Position numbers and translations under genes: made by a program. 64,000 bases of DNA from an uncultured Campylobacter sp. GTDB taxonomy: Bacteria > Campylobacterota > Campylobacteria > Campylobacterales > Campylobacteraceae. Under the pieces are notes generated by a model. That model was not told the origin of the DNA and ran no database searches. It saw only the letters and a program-made list of their open reading frames with translations. The stretch is from positions 37,371 to 101,370 of the forward strand of contig CAMCEN010000006.1 of assembly GCA_945873855.1 (NCBI GenBank), given 5' to 3'. How positions within the stretch are numbered: the stretch's first letter is position 1; every line of letters starts with the position of its first letter. Positions 1 through 10,486 of this stretch are shown here, in pieces.

Positions 1-93
1 GGCATCGCAGAGGGCTCAAACCCACGCAACTTAGAGGCGAAATTATTTAATTTCTTAGAGAAATCTCAACCTAGAGTTTCGCAGTTTAACTAA
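1..93 (+). CDS. motA: MotA flagellar stator subunit, C-terminal fragment
   Basis: Only the last 30 codons are in the window; frame 1 is open from base 1 to the TAA at 91-93. The encoded tail (GIAEGSNPRNLEAKLFNFLE) matches the cytoplasmic C-terminal region of MotA, where an EG.NPR..E.KL.NFL pattern is typical. It ends one base before the ATG of motB, so the two are cotranscribed and probably translationally coupled. MotA and MotB form the proton-driven stator around the flagellar motor. The N-terminal part lies upstream of the window. Identification rests on the short tail plus the MotB neighbour. Confidence 0.8.
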   Translation, partial: GIAEGSNPRNLEAKLFNFLEKSQPRVSQFN

Positions 94-94
94 A

Positions 95-907
95 ATGGCA
101 AAGAAAAAAAAGTGTCCTGAATGTCCCGCCGGCGAAAAATGGGCGGTACCATACGCAGACTTCCTTTCATTGCTACTAGCACTGTTTATTGCGCTATGGG
201 CTATATCAGAGTCCGATGCTGCAAAGGCAAATGAAGTAAAAGAAGCCTTTATCCAAATCTTTGATTTTCCTAGGGCTGAGAGTCCAACAAAGAAAAAGGA
301 CGCTGAGCGCTCAGGTCAAAGCGAACGCACAGCACAAAGTAACTCGCGCACGATCGAAAACTCAAATCAAGAAAACAAAAACAACGAACGCTACAATGTA
401 GCCCTAGACCAAGCTGAAAATCAAGTAGCAATAGACCTGCCAACTTCAGTGCGCTTTGATAAGCTTAGTTCAGATGTTACCACAGAAGAGACAAAGATTT
501 TTTTGCGAACTGTGAGCATGATAATCTCAAAGCTACCAAGTAGCGTAGATGTAGAAGTTAGAGGCTATGCTGATGATAATGCTGATTATGTAGAAAACTA
601 CCGCCTCTCAGCTGCTCGTAGCTTTACTGTGCTAAACCACCTTATAGCAAACGGCTCAGATCCAAGGCAAATGCAATTTTCAGCCTATGCTAATAATTTT
701 AGCGGTTTTAGAAGTGAAAAAGATTTACAAATCGCAAAAATTTATTTTCGTATAGACAGAGATGATATAAAAACGCAAAAATCAGTACTAGATCTAATCG
801 GCGCAGTAGCCCCAGCTAATGAGCCAGCTCAGGACATCACGCCAAACATTGCTCCAAATTTAGCCCCAGGAGCACCAGATGTAGTGGGCAATATCACAGC
901 AAATTAG
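95..907 (+). CDS. motB: MotB flagellar motor stator protein
   Basis: A 270-residue protein with a short Lys-rich cytoplasmic N-terminus, one membrane helix (about residues 17-38, PYADFLSLLLALFIALWA) and a periplasmic OmpA-like peptidoglycan-binding domain (about 120-235). Asp22, in the YADF motif at the start of the helix, corresponds to the proton-accepting Asp of MotB. VEVRGYADD and YRLSAARSFTVLNHL are the expected OmpA-like motifs. The C-terminal 30 residues are Pro/Ala/Asn-rich. Directly downstream of motA; the proB start follows after 9 bases, so motAB and proB may share a transcript. In C. jejuni proB follows obgE, so this neighbour is different. Confidence 0.95.
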   Translation: MAKKKKCPECPAGEKWAVPYADFLSLLLALFIALWAISESDAAKANEVKEAFIQIFDFPRAESPTKKKDAERSGQSERTAQSNSRTIENSNQENKNNERYNVALDQAENQVAIDLPTSVRFDKLSSDVTTEETKIFLRTVSMIISKLPSSVDVEVRGYADDNADYVENYRLSAARSFTVLNHLIANGSDPRQMQFSAYANNFSGFRSEKDLQIAKIYFRIDRDDIKTQKSVLDLIGAVAPANEPAQDITPNIAPNLAPGAPDVVGNITAN

Positions 908-916
908 GATTTTGGT

Positions 917-1678
917 ATGAAAAAGCGAATAGTTATAAAGGTCGGCTCTCATGTGCTAAGCGAGCATGGCGCACTTTGTGATGAGAGAATGGACGCACTT
1001 TGTGGGCTTATTGCTGAGCTTATGGGTGTTTATGATGTGATTTTAGTAAGCTCAGCAGCTATTAGCGCAGGGCAGAGTAAGATAGATTTAAAGCGTGATA
1101 GCGTAGTTCACAAGCAGATTTTAGCAGCTGTGGGTCAGCCTCATCTCATGGCTACTTATGAGAAAAAAATGAGCGTTTACGCCAAAAAAACAGCCCAGCT
1201 TCTACTAAATGCGGCTGATTTTGACTCAAAGCACCGTAGCACACATGCTAAAAATTTAGTTTTTGGGCTTTTAGAACTTGGCATTTTGCCTATAATAAAT
1301 GAAAATGACGCCACAGCTACAGCTGAGATTGTTTATGGCGACAATGATAGGCTCTCAGCCGATGCTGCGCTGTGCTTTGATGCTTATATGCTGGTGATGC
1401 TAAGCGACATAGATGGCTACTATGATAGCAATCCAAATGAGAACAAAAACGCCAAGATCCGCCCAGTAGTAAATACTCTAAGTGAGGCTGAAATAGCAAG
1501 CGCAGGCGGTGCTGGCAGTGAGCATGGCACAGGTGGAATCGCTACAAAGCTAATGGCTGCTAGTATGCTTTTAGCGCAGGGTAAGAAAATGTTTTTAGCT
1601 AGTGGTTTTGATTTATCTGCGGTGCGTAGCTTTTTGCTTGATGGCAAGCAAAATGGTGGCACGATTTTTGAGAATTAA
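917..1678 (+). CDS. proB: Glutamate 5-kinase
   Basis: A 253-residue amino-acid kinase that phosphorylates glutamate to gamma-glutamyl phosphate, the first step of proline synthesis. Visible motifs are IVIKVGSHVL (about 5-14, nucleotide binding), VSSAAISAGQ (about 44-53), NENDATATAEIVYGDNDRLSA (substrate and Mg-ATP region, about 135-155) and GTGGIATKLMAA (about 204-215). The length fits the short form without the C-terminal PUA domain of the E. coli enzyme, as is usual in Campylobacter. ATG start 9 bases after motB. No proA or proC lies nearby. It is followed by a dense R1 repeat block. Confidence 0.95.
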   Translation: MKKRIVIKVGSHVLSEHGALCDERMDALCGLIAELMGVYDVILVSSAAISAGQSKIDLKRDSVVHKQILAAVGQPHLMATYEKKMSVYAKKTAQLLLNAADFDSKHRSTHAKNLVFGLLELGILPIINENDATATAEIVYGDNDRLSADAALCFDAYMLVMLSDIDGYYDSNPNENKNAKIRPVVNTLSEAEIASAGGAGSEHGTGGIATKLMAASMLLAQGKKMFLASGFDLSAVRSFLLDGKQNGGTIFEN

Positions 1679-1682
1679 ACTT

Positions 1683-1908
1683 TATGGGAATTCTAGAATT
1701 CCTAGATTTCTAAACTGAATTCTAAACTGGAATTCCTAGAAGTTTTATTGGGAATTTTGGAATTCCTAGAATTCTAAACTAGAATTCCCAGAATTTTTTA
1801 TTGGGAATTTTAGAATTCCTAGAATTCTAAACTAGAATTCCCAGAATTTTTTATTGGGAATTTTAGAATTCCCTAGAATTTTTATTAGGAATTCTAGTTT
1901 GCTTAAAG
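1683..1908 (+). repeat. R1 palindrome block with a 53-bp tandem repeat
   Basis: Fills the whole proB-fmt gap. Degenerate R1 half-sites (1683-1746) lead into a tandem repeat of 53 bp: copy one at 1747-1799, copy two at 1800-1852, and a truncated third from 1853. The two full copies differ only near the first GAATTCC (TTTTGG against TTTTAG). Each unit reads ATTGGGAATTTTAGAATTCC, then TAGAATTCTAAACTAGAATTC, then CCAGAATTTTTT, so several GAATTC/TAGAATTC half-palindromes repeat inside the unit. No open frame of interest. Confidence 0.9.
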
Positions 1909-1915
1909 AGTTTGT

Positions 1916-2824
1916 ATGAAAAAAATAGTTTTTATGGGGACGCCAGATTACGCCCTTAGCGTGCTAAAAGCACTTTGCGAGCATTTTGAGATTGTAGGCG
2001 TTTTTACTCAGCCTGATAAACCAGTTGGCAGAAAGGCAGTGCTTAGCCAGCCACCTGTAAAAGAATTCGCACTTAGCAAGGGCTTTGCTATTTTTCAGCC
2101 ACAAAATTTAAAAAACGGCGCTGCAGCGCAAATTGCTCTTTTAAAACCTGATTTTATCGTAGTGGCTGCTTATGGACAGATTTTGGGCGAGGATATTTTA
2201 AACATTGCGCCTTGTATAAACCTGCATGCTTCGATTTTGCCAGAGTTTCGTGGTGCTAGTCCCGTGCAGCAAATGGTGTTAAATGGCAAAAAACTTGGCG
2301 GCATAACAGCTATGAAAATGGGCGTGGGGCTTGATGATGGCGATATGCTAGGCTTTGAAGTTTGCGATATAGAGGGCAAAAGTAGCGCAGAACTTTTTAG
2401 CATTTTTGCCGCTATGGCTGGCAAGCTAGCTCTTAAAACTCTAGAAAATTATGAAAAAATCAATCCTATAGCACAGTTTTCAGCCCTAAGCTCAAAATGT
2501 AAAAAAATCAAAAAAGAAGAAGGTCTAATCAGCTTTGATGATGAAATTAGCATAATTTGGCGCAAGTTCTTAGCCTTTAATCCTTGGCCTAGCATTTATT
2601 TTAGCAATGGCACAAAATTGCTTAAAATCAAAATTCACAGCCAAAACGTAGCTCGCGAGCAAATCGGCAAAATCTGCGCTATAAATCAAAATAGCTTTTG
2701 CGTGGGAGCAAAAAAGGGACTTGTGGAGATTTTTAGCATTCAAGAAGCAGGCAAAAAAGCCCTTGATGCAAAAGAATATTTAAATGGTAAAAGGCTAGGT
2801 CTTGGAGATAATATATTTAGCTAA
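1916..2824 (+). CDS. fmt: Methionyl-tRNA formyltransferase
   Basis: 302 residues. Transfers a formyl group from 10-formyl-THF to initiator Met-tRNA. The N-terminal Rossmann-type domain begins IVFMGTPDYALSVL (about 4-17), followed by FTQPDKPVGR; the catalytic region INLHASILPEFRGASP (about 101-116) carries the Asn, His and the SLLP-like motif, and the Asp of LDDGDML is at about 141-147. The C-terminal domain (about 205-300) is shorter than in E. coli. Its end overlaps the start of birA by 23 bases. Same order as C. jejuni (fmt-birA-parA-parB). Confidence 0.95.
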   Translation: MKKIVFMGTPDYALSVLKALCEHFEIVGVFTQPDKPVGRKAVLSQPPVKEFALSKGFAIFQPQNLKNGAAAQIALLKPDFIVVAAYGQILGEDILNIAPCINLHASILPEFRGASPVQQMVLNGKKLGGITAMKMGVGLDDGDMLGFEVCDIEGKSSAELFSIFAAMAGKLALKTLENYEKINPIAQFSALSSKCKKIKKEEGLISFDDEISIIWRKFLAFNPWPSIYFSNGTKLLKIKIHSQNVAREQIGKICAINQNSFCVGAKKGLVEIFSIQEAGKKALDAKEYLNGKRLGLGDNIFS

Positions 2825-3434
2825 TTGCGACTCAACGCAAACTAGGCTCATGGAAGCTCTAAAAAATGGCGAGCTAGAAGCTCCGGTCATACTCACAGCC
2901 GCTAGCCAAAGCGCAGGATATGGCAGCAGGGCAAATCTCTGGGAGAGCGAAGAGGGCAATTTGTATTTTAGCTTTGCTTTAAAGCAAGATATGCTGCCTG
3001 ATGATTTGCCACTTAGCGCAATTAGCATTTATTTTGCTTATCTTATGACGCAGGTTTTGCGCTCGCTTGGCTCAAAAGCGTGGCTAAAGTGGCCAAATGA
3101 CTTTTATTTAGAGCAAAAAATAGGGGGAATTCTAAGTACAAAATTCCGTGATTTTATAGTATGTGGCATAGGCATCAATATAGCCAAAGCACCGATATAC
3201 GCGCAAACTTTAGATATTGATATAGAGCCGATGACGCTTTTATCGCACTTTGAAAAAAGTTTGAAAAATTTGCCAAAATGGAAAGAGATTTTAAGCAAAT
3301 TCTTGCTAGAATTCGAAAAATCAAAAAAATTTAGCGTTCATATAGATGGCAAAGCAACACCCCTTCGTGATGCAAGCCTAGCAGATGATGGCGCAATTAT
3401 CATAAATAATAAAAAGGTATATTTAGCAAGATGA
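2802..3434 (+). CDS. birA: Biotin--[acetyl-CoA-carboxylase] ligase
   Basis: 210 residues, catalytic domain only; the DNA-binding repressor domain of E. coli BirA is absent, so this should be a ligase without biotin-operon repressor function. Starts with TTG at 2802 inside the fmt gene (LEIIYLANCDSTQ), where the conserved DST-Q motif begins. QSAGYGSRANLWES corresponds to the biotinyl-AMP loop, and LKWPNDFYLEQKIGGIL carries the KWPND and catalytic Lys motifs; GIGINI follows. It overlaps parA by four bases. An R1-like GGGGGAATTCTAAG lies in the frame at about 3121. Biotinylates the acetyl-CoA carboxylase carrier protein. Confidence 0.92.
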   Translation: MEIIYLANCDSTQTRLMEALKNGELEAPVILTAASQSAGYGSRANLWESEEGNLYFSFALKQDMLPDDLPLSAISIYFAYLMTQVLRSLGSKAWLKWPNDFYLEQKIGGILSTKFRDFIVCGIGINIAKAPIYAQTLDIDIEPMTLLSHFEKSLKNLPKWKEILSKFLLEFEKSKKFSVHIDGKATPLRDASLADDGAIIINNKKVYLAR

Positions 3435-4204
3435 GCGAAGTAATAACAATAGCTAATCAAAAAGGTGGAGTAGGCAAAACCACCACCGCTGTAAATCTCT
3501 CAGCTTCACTAGCAGTAGCAGGCAAAAAGGTACTTTTGCTTGATATAGACCCACAGGCAAACGCAACCACTGGACTTGGATTTTCACGCAGAGACTATGA
3601 GTTTAACATTTATCATGTGCTAACTGGCAGCAAAAAGCTAAGCGAAATCGTGCTAGAAACTCAAATTCCTGATCTATACCTAGCTCCATCAAATATTGGT
3701 CTAGTAGGTATTGAACAAGAGTTTTCTCGCGACGAACAAGACTATAAAACCATCTTGCGTGAAAAAATCAGCGAAATTGCTAAAGAATATGACTATATCA
3801 TCATTGATACACCGCCAACTTTGGGTAGTCTTACTATAAATGCGCTTTGTGCTAGTGCTAGTGTGATTATTCCTATTCAGTGCGAGTTTTACGCTATGGA
3901 GGGACTTGCGCAGATTTTAAATACCATCAAAGTAGTAAAAGAAACCATAAATAAAAAACTAAAAATCAAAGGCTTTTTGCCAACAATGTATAGCGCACAA
4001 AACAACCTATCAAAAGAAGCAGTAGCCGATCTAAAAGACCACTTTAAGAGCAAGCTATTTAAAACTGGAGAAGAGTTTATCATTATCCCACGAAATGTAA
4101 AGCTAGCTGAGAGTCCAAGCTTTGGTAAACCGGTGATTTTATACGATGGTAAATCAACTGGTTCTATCGCTTATCAAAGCCTAGCAACATCGATAATGAG
4201 GTAA
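3431..4204 (+). CDS. parA: Chromosome partitioning ATPase ParA/Soj
   Basis: 257 residues. Deviant Walker A motif KGGVGKTT at residues 11-18, switch I region LLDIDPQANATTGLG (about 36-50) and Walker B-like DYIIIDTPPTLGSL (about 121-134) identify a chromosomal ParA. It binds DNA non-specifically in the ATP form and works with ParB, encoded 3 bases downstream, to segregate the origin region. Start overlaps birA by four bases (ATGA). A location next to parB and the atp operon is conserved in Campylobacter and usually lies near oriC; I saw no obvious 16-bp parS palindrome in the window. Confidence 0.95.
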   Translation: MSEVITIANQKGGVGKTTTAVNLSASLAVAGKKVLLLDIDPQANATTGLGFSRRDYEFNIYHVLTGSKKLSEIVLETQIPDLYLAPSNIGLVGIEQEFSRDEQDYKTILREKISEIAKEYDYIIIDTPPTLGSLTINALCASASVIIPIQCEFYAMEGLAQILNTIKVVKETINKKLKIKGFLPTMYSAQNNLSKEAVADLKDHFKSKLFKTGEEFIIIPRNVKLAESPSFGKPVILYDGKSTGSIAYQSLATSIMR

Positions 4205-4207
4205 AAA

Positions 4208-5029
4208 ATGGCACTTGGCAAAGGACTTAGCGCACTTTTAGATGATGCCCAGTTTGACTATGATAGAGAGTTAAATAGCAATAAAGTTCTAGATATCAAT
4301 CTTTCTTATATCAAAGCAAATCCGTTTCAACCTCGCAAAAACTTTGATGAGAGTGCACTAAAAGAACTCTCAGCTAGTATAAAAGAACACGGACTAATAC
4401 AGCCAATAGTGGTTCTAAAACGCAGTGAAAAAGACTATTTGCTAATAGCAGGTGAGCGCCGTATGCGTGCTACAAAAATGCTAGGAAAGACCCAAATAAA
4501 AGCGATTGTGCTAAGCACAGCTGAAAAAAACCTACGAGAACTAGCCTTAATAGAAAATATCCAAAGAGAAAATCTAAATCCAATAGAGCTAGCAAAATCA
4601 CTAAAAGAACTAATCAGCGAACACGATATAACACAAGAAGAGCTAGCAAGTTCGCTAAAAAAATCACGTACTTGGGTTACAAATACCCTGCGTCTACTAA
4701 GCCTAGATGAGAAAACACAAAAACTAATAGAAGATAAAAAAATCTCAAGCGGACATGCAAAAGTGCTAGTAGGGCTTAGCAAAAATGATGAAAAAATGCT
4801 AGCTGATAGCATAGTAGGGCAAAATCTAAGCGTAAGAGATACTGAAGAACTAGTAAAAAAAATCAAAAAGCCAAAGACCGCAGATGAGCTAAATAGTGGT
4901 GTTTTAAAGCTAAAAAACCGCTTTAAAGAACTAGGTTTTTCAAGCACTACAAGTGGGAATAAAATCACTTTGAGCTTTAAAGAACTTAAAGAAATTGATA
5001 AATTATTGGCAAAATTAAGCAAAGTTTAG
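4208..5029 (+). CDS. parB: Chromosome partitioning protein ParB/Spo0J
   Basis: 273 residues. Begins MALGKGLSALLDDA, the typical ParA-interacting N-terminus, followed by the ParB/Srx domain with NPFQPRKNF (about 39-47) and the CTP-binding GERRMRATKMLG (about 81-92). ALIENIQRENLNPIE (about 112-126) and an HTH region (about 135-190, including TQEELASSLKKSRTWVTNTLRLL) follow, with a C-terminal dimerisation segment. Partner of ParA three bases upstream. Ends before an 82-base gap that holds one R1 palindrome, then the ATP synthase cluster. Confidence 0.95.
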   Translation: MALGKGLSALLDDAQFDYDRELNSNKVLDINLSYIKANPFQPRKNFDESALKELSASIKEHGLIQPIVVLKRSEKDYLLIAGERRMRATKMLGKTQIKAIVLSTAEKNLRELALIENIQRENLNPIELAKSLKELISEHDITQEELASSLKKSRTWVTNTLRLLSLDEKTQKLIEDKKISSGHAKVLVGLSKNDEKMLADSIVGQNLSVRDTEELVKKIKKPKTADELNSGVLKLKNRFKELGFSSTTSGNKITLSFKELKEIDKLLAKLSKV

Positions 5030-5060
5030 ACTTTATTATTGTAAGATTACAAAAAATTTT

Positions 5061-5090
5061 TGAGAATTTATAGGGAATTCTAGAATTCTC
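5061..5090. repeat. R1 palindrome between parB and atpF'
   Basis: GGGAATTCTAGAATTCTC at 5073-5090, preceded by a GAGAATTT half. It lies 22 bases upstream of atpF' and 32 or more after the parB stop. Confidence 0.85.
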
Positions 5091-5111
5091 AAACTTTATG
5101 AAAGGGGTAAA

Positions 5112-5534
5112 ATGCTTGAAATTGATCCAAAACTGCTTGGAATTACAGTAGTAGTTTTTCTAGTTATGATTTACTTGCTAAATGTGATTTTATACAAGCC
5201 TATTTTAAGCTTTGTGGATAACCGTAATGAAAGCATCGCAAATGAAGAAAAAGAGCTTTCAAAATACGGCAACGACACAAAAAAATACGAAGAAGAGTGT
5301 GCTGCTATCCTAGCAAGTGCTAGGGATGAAGTATCTAAGCTAAAAGCAGCAGCTATTCAAAGTGCAAATGAACTTAGCAAGAGTAAAATCGATGCTGAGC
5401 GAGCTAGACTTGAGGCTGATTATAAGGAATTTGAAGCTAGTCTAAAAACTGAGCAAGAAGCTCTAAAAGTAGCCTTAAGCGATAATTTACCTATAATCAA
5501 AACTGAGATAAAATCAGTTTTATCAAAGCTTTAA
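5112..5534 (+). CDS. atpF': ATP synthase Fo subunit b'
   Basis: 140 residues: one N-terminal membrane helix (about 10-27, ITVVVFLVMIYLLNVILYKPI) and a long charged coiled-coil stalk (about 35-125) rich in Lys, Glu and Ala. It is the first of two b-type subunits; the second (atpF) follows after 10 bases. The two form the peripheral stalk that links Fo to F1. The paired b'/b arrangement at the head of the cluster, with a and c encoded elsewhere, is usual for Campylobacter. Preceded by AAAGGGG ribosome-binding sequence. Confidence 0.9.
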   Translation: MLEIDPKLLGITVVVFLVMIYLLNVILYKPILSFVDNRNESIANEEKELSKYGNDTKKYEEECAAILASARDEVSKLKAAAIQSANELSKSKIDAERARLEADYKEFEASLKTEQEALKVALSDNLPIIKTEIKSVLSKL

Positions 5535-5544
5535 GGGGTTAGTA

Positions 5545-6048
5545 ATGAAAGCATTATTGTTATTTTTACCATTACTTGCTTTTGGTGCTAAAGATGGTGT
5601 GCCTGACTATGATATAGTAGCTAGGACTATTAACTTTGTTATCTTTGCAGGAATTTTATATTACTTCATTGCAAATCCTATTAAAAATGCTTATAAAGGT
5701 CGCATTGAAGCTATAGAAAAGAAAATGACGCAATCAAGAAATAAAATTCTTGAAGCCCAACGCAAAGAAGAAGAAGCTAGAACTAAGGCTGAAAAAATGA
5801 AGGTTCAGGCTGCTGAGTTTATAGAAAACGGTAAAGTAGAAGCCAAACTACTAAAAGAAAAAATCGAGCGTGATACAGAGTCTGCTATTAGAATTTTAAA
5901 TGAGAGCTTTGCTGAACAAAAAGAATTCGCTCGCCGTGATAGTGTCCGTAAAACTGTAGCCAGCGTGCTTGATAACGCATTTAGCGATAAAGATATTGCT
6001 GTGAGCGAACAAGCTCTTGTAGATATTATTAAGAAAAAGGTTAGCTAA
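5545..6048 (+). CDS. atpF: ATP synthase Fo subunit b
   Basis: 167 residues. A cleavable-looking leader (MKALLLFLPLLAFGAKDG) is followed by a membrane helix (about 28-47, ARTINFVIFAGILYYFIANPIK) and a long coiled coil (about 50-150) that carries the peripheral stalk. The extra N-terminal leader before the membrane anchor is seen in Campylobacterota b subunits. The stop codon shares one base with the atpH start (TAATG), which implies translational coupling. Fifth-frame shadows in this region are not genes. Confidence 0.92.
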   Translation: MKALLLFLPLLAFGAKDGVPDYDIVARTINFVIFAGILYYFIANPIKNAYKGRIEAIEKKMTQSRNKILEAQRKEEEARTKAEKMKVQAAEFIENGKVEAKLLKEKIERDTESAIRILNESFAEQKEFARRDSVRKTVASVLDNAFSDKDIAVSEQALVDIIKKKVS

Positions 6049-6581
6049 TGCATGAAGTGGTCGCAAAAAAATATGTAGGCGCATTGCTTTCATCTCTAGA
6101 TGCTAGCGAGATTGCGCAAATTGATAGTGCATTAAGCAATATAAAATCAGCTTTTGCCTCATCAAAATTTGTAGATATAATAAATCTACCAAGTCTAAGT
6201 GCTGAGAAAAAGGCTGAGTTTTTACTAAGCCTTGTAGAGTGTAATAGTGCAAAATTTTCAAACTTTTTGCTAACTTTGGCTAAAGCTAAGCGCTTAGAGG
6301 CTTTGCCTGATATTTCTAAGGAGTTTTCATATCAAAAAGCTCTTAGAGATAATAAATTCAAAGGCACAATTTTTAGCTCGTTTGAGCTAAACGAAGCTAG
6401 CAAAAAAGAACTAGAAGATAAATTTTCTAAAAAACTAAACGCAAACATTGAGTTTGAAAGCAAAAAAGTAGATTATGATGGTATCAAAATTGAGCTTTCT
6501 GATTTGGGGTTTGAGGCAAGTTTTTCTATGAATTTATTCAAAGAAAAACTAACTGAACATATATTAAAAGCAATTAAATAA
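6048..6581 (+). CDS. atpH: ATP synthase F1 subunit delta
   Basis: 177 residues with the OSCP/delta fold: an alpha-helical N-terminal domain (about 1-105, beginning VAKKYVGALLSSLD) and a C-terminal domain ending in LSDLGFEASFSMNLFKEKLTEHI, which is the diverged G-(R/K)-(I/V)-hydrophobic delta signature region. Connects the top of F1 with the b/b' stalk. Overlaps atpF by one base and is followed 9 bases later by atpA. Confidence 0.92.
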   Translation: MHEVVAKKYVGALLSSLDASEIAQIDSALSNIKSAFASSKFVDIINLPSLSAEKKAEFLLSLVECNSAKFSNFLLTLAKAKRLEALPDISKEFSYQKALRDNKFKGTIFSSFELNEASKKELEDKFSKKLNANIEFESKKVDYDGIKIELSDLGFEASFSMNLFKEKLTEHILKAIK

Positions 6582-6590
6582 GGAGATAGC

Positions 6591-8108
6591 GTGAGTGCAA
6601 GATTAAAAGCAGACGAGATTAGCAGTATAATCAAAGAGCGTATTGCTAGCTACGATCTAAGCGTAAATGTCGAGGAAACTGGAAAGGTCATTTCAGTAGC
6701 TGATGGTGTTGCCAGAGTTTATGGTCTTAAAAATGTAATGGCTGGCGAAATGGTGGAGTTTGAAAATGGCGAAAAAGGCCTTGCTCAAAACCTAGAAGAA
6801 AGTAGCGTTGGTGTCGTTATTCTTGGTAAAAGTGATAAAATCGTAGAGGGCACTAGCGTTAAACGCCTTGGCAAACTGCTTCGTGTGCCAGTAGGTGATG
6901 CTATGATAGGACGCGTGGTAAACTCACTTGGCGAGCCTCTTGATGCAAAAGGCACAATTGATGCAACTGAGAGTAGATTTATCGAAGAAAAAGCAAAAGG
7001 TATCATGGCTAGAAAAAGTGTTCATGAACCACTTCAAACTGGTATCAAAGCTATCGATGCTCTAGTTCCAATCGGTCGTGGTCAACGCGAGCTTATCATT
7101 GGTGACCGCCAAACTGGTAAAACAACAGTAGCAGTAGATACTATCATCAACCAAAAAGGTCAAGATGTAATCTGTATTTATGTAGCAATTGGTCAAAAAC
7201 AATCAACCGTAGCTCAAGTGGTTAAAAAACTAGAAGAATACGGAGCTATGGAATATACTATCGTAGTAGCAGCTTCTGCTAGTGACCCAGCAGCACTTCA
7301 ATACCTAGCACCTTATGCTGGTGTAACAATGGGTGAGTATTTCCGTGACAATGGTCGCCACGCACTTATTGTCTATGATGATCTAAGTAAACACGCTGTA
7401 GCTTACCGTGAGATGTCACTTATCCTTCGCCGCCCACCAGGTCGTGAGGCTTATCCTGGCGATGTATTCTACCTACACTCTCGCTTGCTTGAGCGTGCTA
7501 GTAAGCTAAGTGATGCACTAGGAGCTGGTTCTCTAACAGCACTACCTATTATCGAAACACAAGCAGGTGATGTATCAGCATATATCCCAACAAATGTTAT
7601 TTCTATTACAGATGGACAAATCTTCTTGGAGAGCGACCTATTTAACTCAGGTGTTCGCCCAGCGATCAATGTTGGTCTTTCTGTTAGCCGTGTTGGTGGT
7701 GCAGCACAAATCAAAGCTATCAAAAAAGTCTCAGGCACACTTCGCCTAGAACTAGCTCAATACCGTGAGCTTCAAGCTTTTGCTCAGTTTGCTAGCGACC
7801 TTGATGAGAGCAGCCGTAAACAACTTGAGCGTGGTCAACGCATGGTTGAGGTTCTAAAACAACCTCCATATAGCCCACTTCCAGTAGAAAATCAAGTAGT
7901 GCTAATCTATGCTGGTTCTCATGGCTACCTAGATGATATTCCAGCTTCAGCTGTAAATAAATTTGAAGCTGAGTTATATCCGTATATTGAGGCAAAGTAT
8001 CCTGATATTTTTGAGCAAATTCGTTCTAAAAAATCAGTAGAAAAAGATATTGAAGAAAAACTTGAAAAAGCGTTAAGTGAGTTTAAGGCTACTTTTAGCG
8101 CTGAGTAA
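6591..8108 (+). CDS. atpA: ATP synthase F1 subunit alpha
   Basis: 505 residues. Starts with GTG after a clear AAGGAG at 6580-6585. Walker A motif GDRQTGKT at residues 171-178, the [32 protein letters not shown] region with the regulatory Arg, and [36 protein letters not shown] identify subunit alpha. It forms the hexamer with subunit beta and contributes the non-catalytic nucleotide sites and the arginine finger. Codon use is more CGT/GGT-rich than in neighbouring genes, as expected for a highly expressed gene. Confidence 0.98.
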   Translation: MSARLKADEISSIIKERIASYDLSVNVEETGKVISVADGVARVYGLKNVMAGEMVEFENGEKGLAQNLEESSVGVVILGKSDKIVEGTSVKRLGKLLRVPVGDAMIGRVVNSLGEPLDAKGTIDATESRFIEEKAKGIMARKSVHEPLQTGIKAIDALVPIGRGQRELIIGDRQTGKTTVAVDTIINQKGQDVICIYVAIGQKQSTVAQVVKKLEEYGAMEYTIVVAASASDPAALQYLAPYAGVTMGEYFRDNGRHALIVYDDLSKHAVAYREMSLILRRPPGREAYPGDVFYLHSRLLERASKLSDALGAGSLTALPIIETQAGDVSAYIPTNVISITDGQIFLESDLFNSGVRPAINVGLSVSRVGGAAQIKAIKKVSGTLRLELAQYRELQAFAQFASDLDESSRKQLERGQRMVEVLKQPPYSPLPVENQVVLIYAGSHGYLDDIPASAVNKFEAELYPYIEAKYPDIFEQIRSKKSVEKDIEEKLEKALSEFKATFSAE

Positions 8109-8116
8109 GGGCGAAC

Positions 8117-9010
8117 ATGGCTAGTTTAAAAGATATAAAAAGGAAAATCAAGAGCGTTCAAAATACCCAAAAAACAACGAACGCTATGAAGCTAGTTTCT
8201 GTTGCTAAGCTAAAAAAGGCAGAAGAAGCTGCCAAAAAGTCAAAGCTCTATGCACAAAAAATTAGAGATATTTTAAGTGAAATATCGTATAAAATCCACA
8301 AATATGGCTCTGCTATTAGCAATCCAAAATTTTACGATGTGGATGCGCCGGTGAATAAAGTTGATATCATCTTTATTACTGCAGATAAAGGGCTTTGCGG
8401 TGGCTTTAACATGGCGACAATCCATGCTACTCAGAAGCTCATTGAAGAATATAAAGCCAAAAAAGTCAAGGTTCGCCTAAGAGCTATTGGCAAAAAAGGC
8501 ATTGAGTTTTTTAATTTCCAGGGTATAGATATTTTGGAAAGCTATAGAGGCGTTAGTTCTACGCCTACTTATGAAAAAGCTCAAAGCATTATCGATGAGG
8601 CTATAAAAGACTTTAACTCAGGAGCAACTGATAAGATTATCATGGTGCATAATGGCTATAAAAATATGATAAGCCAAGAGATTCGCATCAAGGATATCGT
8701 ACCGATTCAAATGCCACTTGATATGGGAAGTGCTGAGAAGTTTGACTCTTTAATGGAAGTTGAGCCTAGCAATGAAGATGACACTATCATCGGCGAGCTT
8801 TTGAAAAAATACCTAGAATACGGTATGTATTACTCGCTGATAGATAGTCTTGCAGCTGAGCACTGCTCGCGCATGCAGGCTATGGATAATGCTAGTAAAA
8901 ACGCCAAAGCAAAGGTAAAAGAACTAGACCTTGCTTACAACAAAGCACGCCAAGGCAACATCACCACTGAGCTAATTGAAATTATTAGTGGTGTTGAGAG
9001 TATGAAATAA
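8117..9010 (+). CDS. atpG: ATP synthase F1 subunit gamma
   Basis: 297 residues. Begins [28 protein letters not shown], the conserved N-terminal coiled-coil helix of the rotor shaft; [12 protein letters not shown] lies at about 89-100, and the C-terminal helix reads [25 protein letters not shown]...[18 protein letters not shown]. Forms the central stalk that rotates inside the alpha/beta hexamer. The atpG-atpD gap is enlarged to 75 bases by an inverted pair of R1 repeats. Confidence 0.97.
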   Translation: MASLKDIKRKIKSVQNTQKTTNAMKLVSVAKLKKAEEAAKKSKLYAQKIRDILSEISYKIHKYGSAISNPKFYDVDAPVNKVDIIFITADKGLCGGFNMATIHATQKLIEEYKAKKVKVRLRAIGKKGIEFFNFQGIDILESYRGVSSTPTYEKAQSIIDEAIKDFNSGATDKIIMVHNGYKNMISQEIRIKDIVPIQMPLDMGSAEKFDSLMEVEPSNEDDTIIGELLKKYLEYGMYYSLIDSLAAEHCSRMQAMDNASKNAKAKVKELDLAYNKARQGNITTELIEIISGVESMK

Positions 9011-9057
9011 TCTAGAATTCTAGAATTCCTAGGATAGAGGAATTCTAGAATTCCTAA
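9011..9057. repeat. Pair of R1 palindromes inside the ATP synthase operon
   Basis: TCTAGAATTCTAGAATTCCT and GAGGAATTCTAGAATTCCT are separated by about seven bases between atpG and atpD. The two copies can pair with each other into a larger hairpin. Position in the middle of a co-transcribed operon means the repeat is tolerated in mRNA. Confidence 0.88.
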
Positions 9058-9064
9058 TGAGTAA

Positions 9065-10483
<1,419 letters not shown>

Positions 10484-10486
10484 CCT

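Noticed and set aside
3431..5029. parS sites near parAB
   Set aside because: I looked for a TGTTTCACGTGAAACA-like palindrome by eye around parAB and did not find one; absence is not proven.
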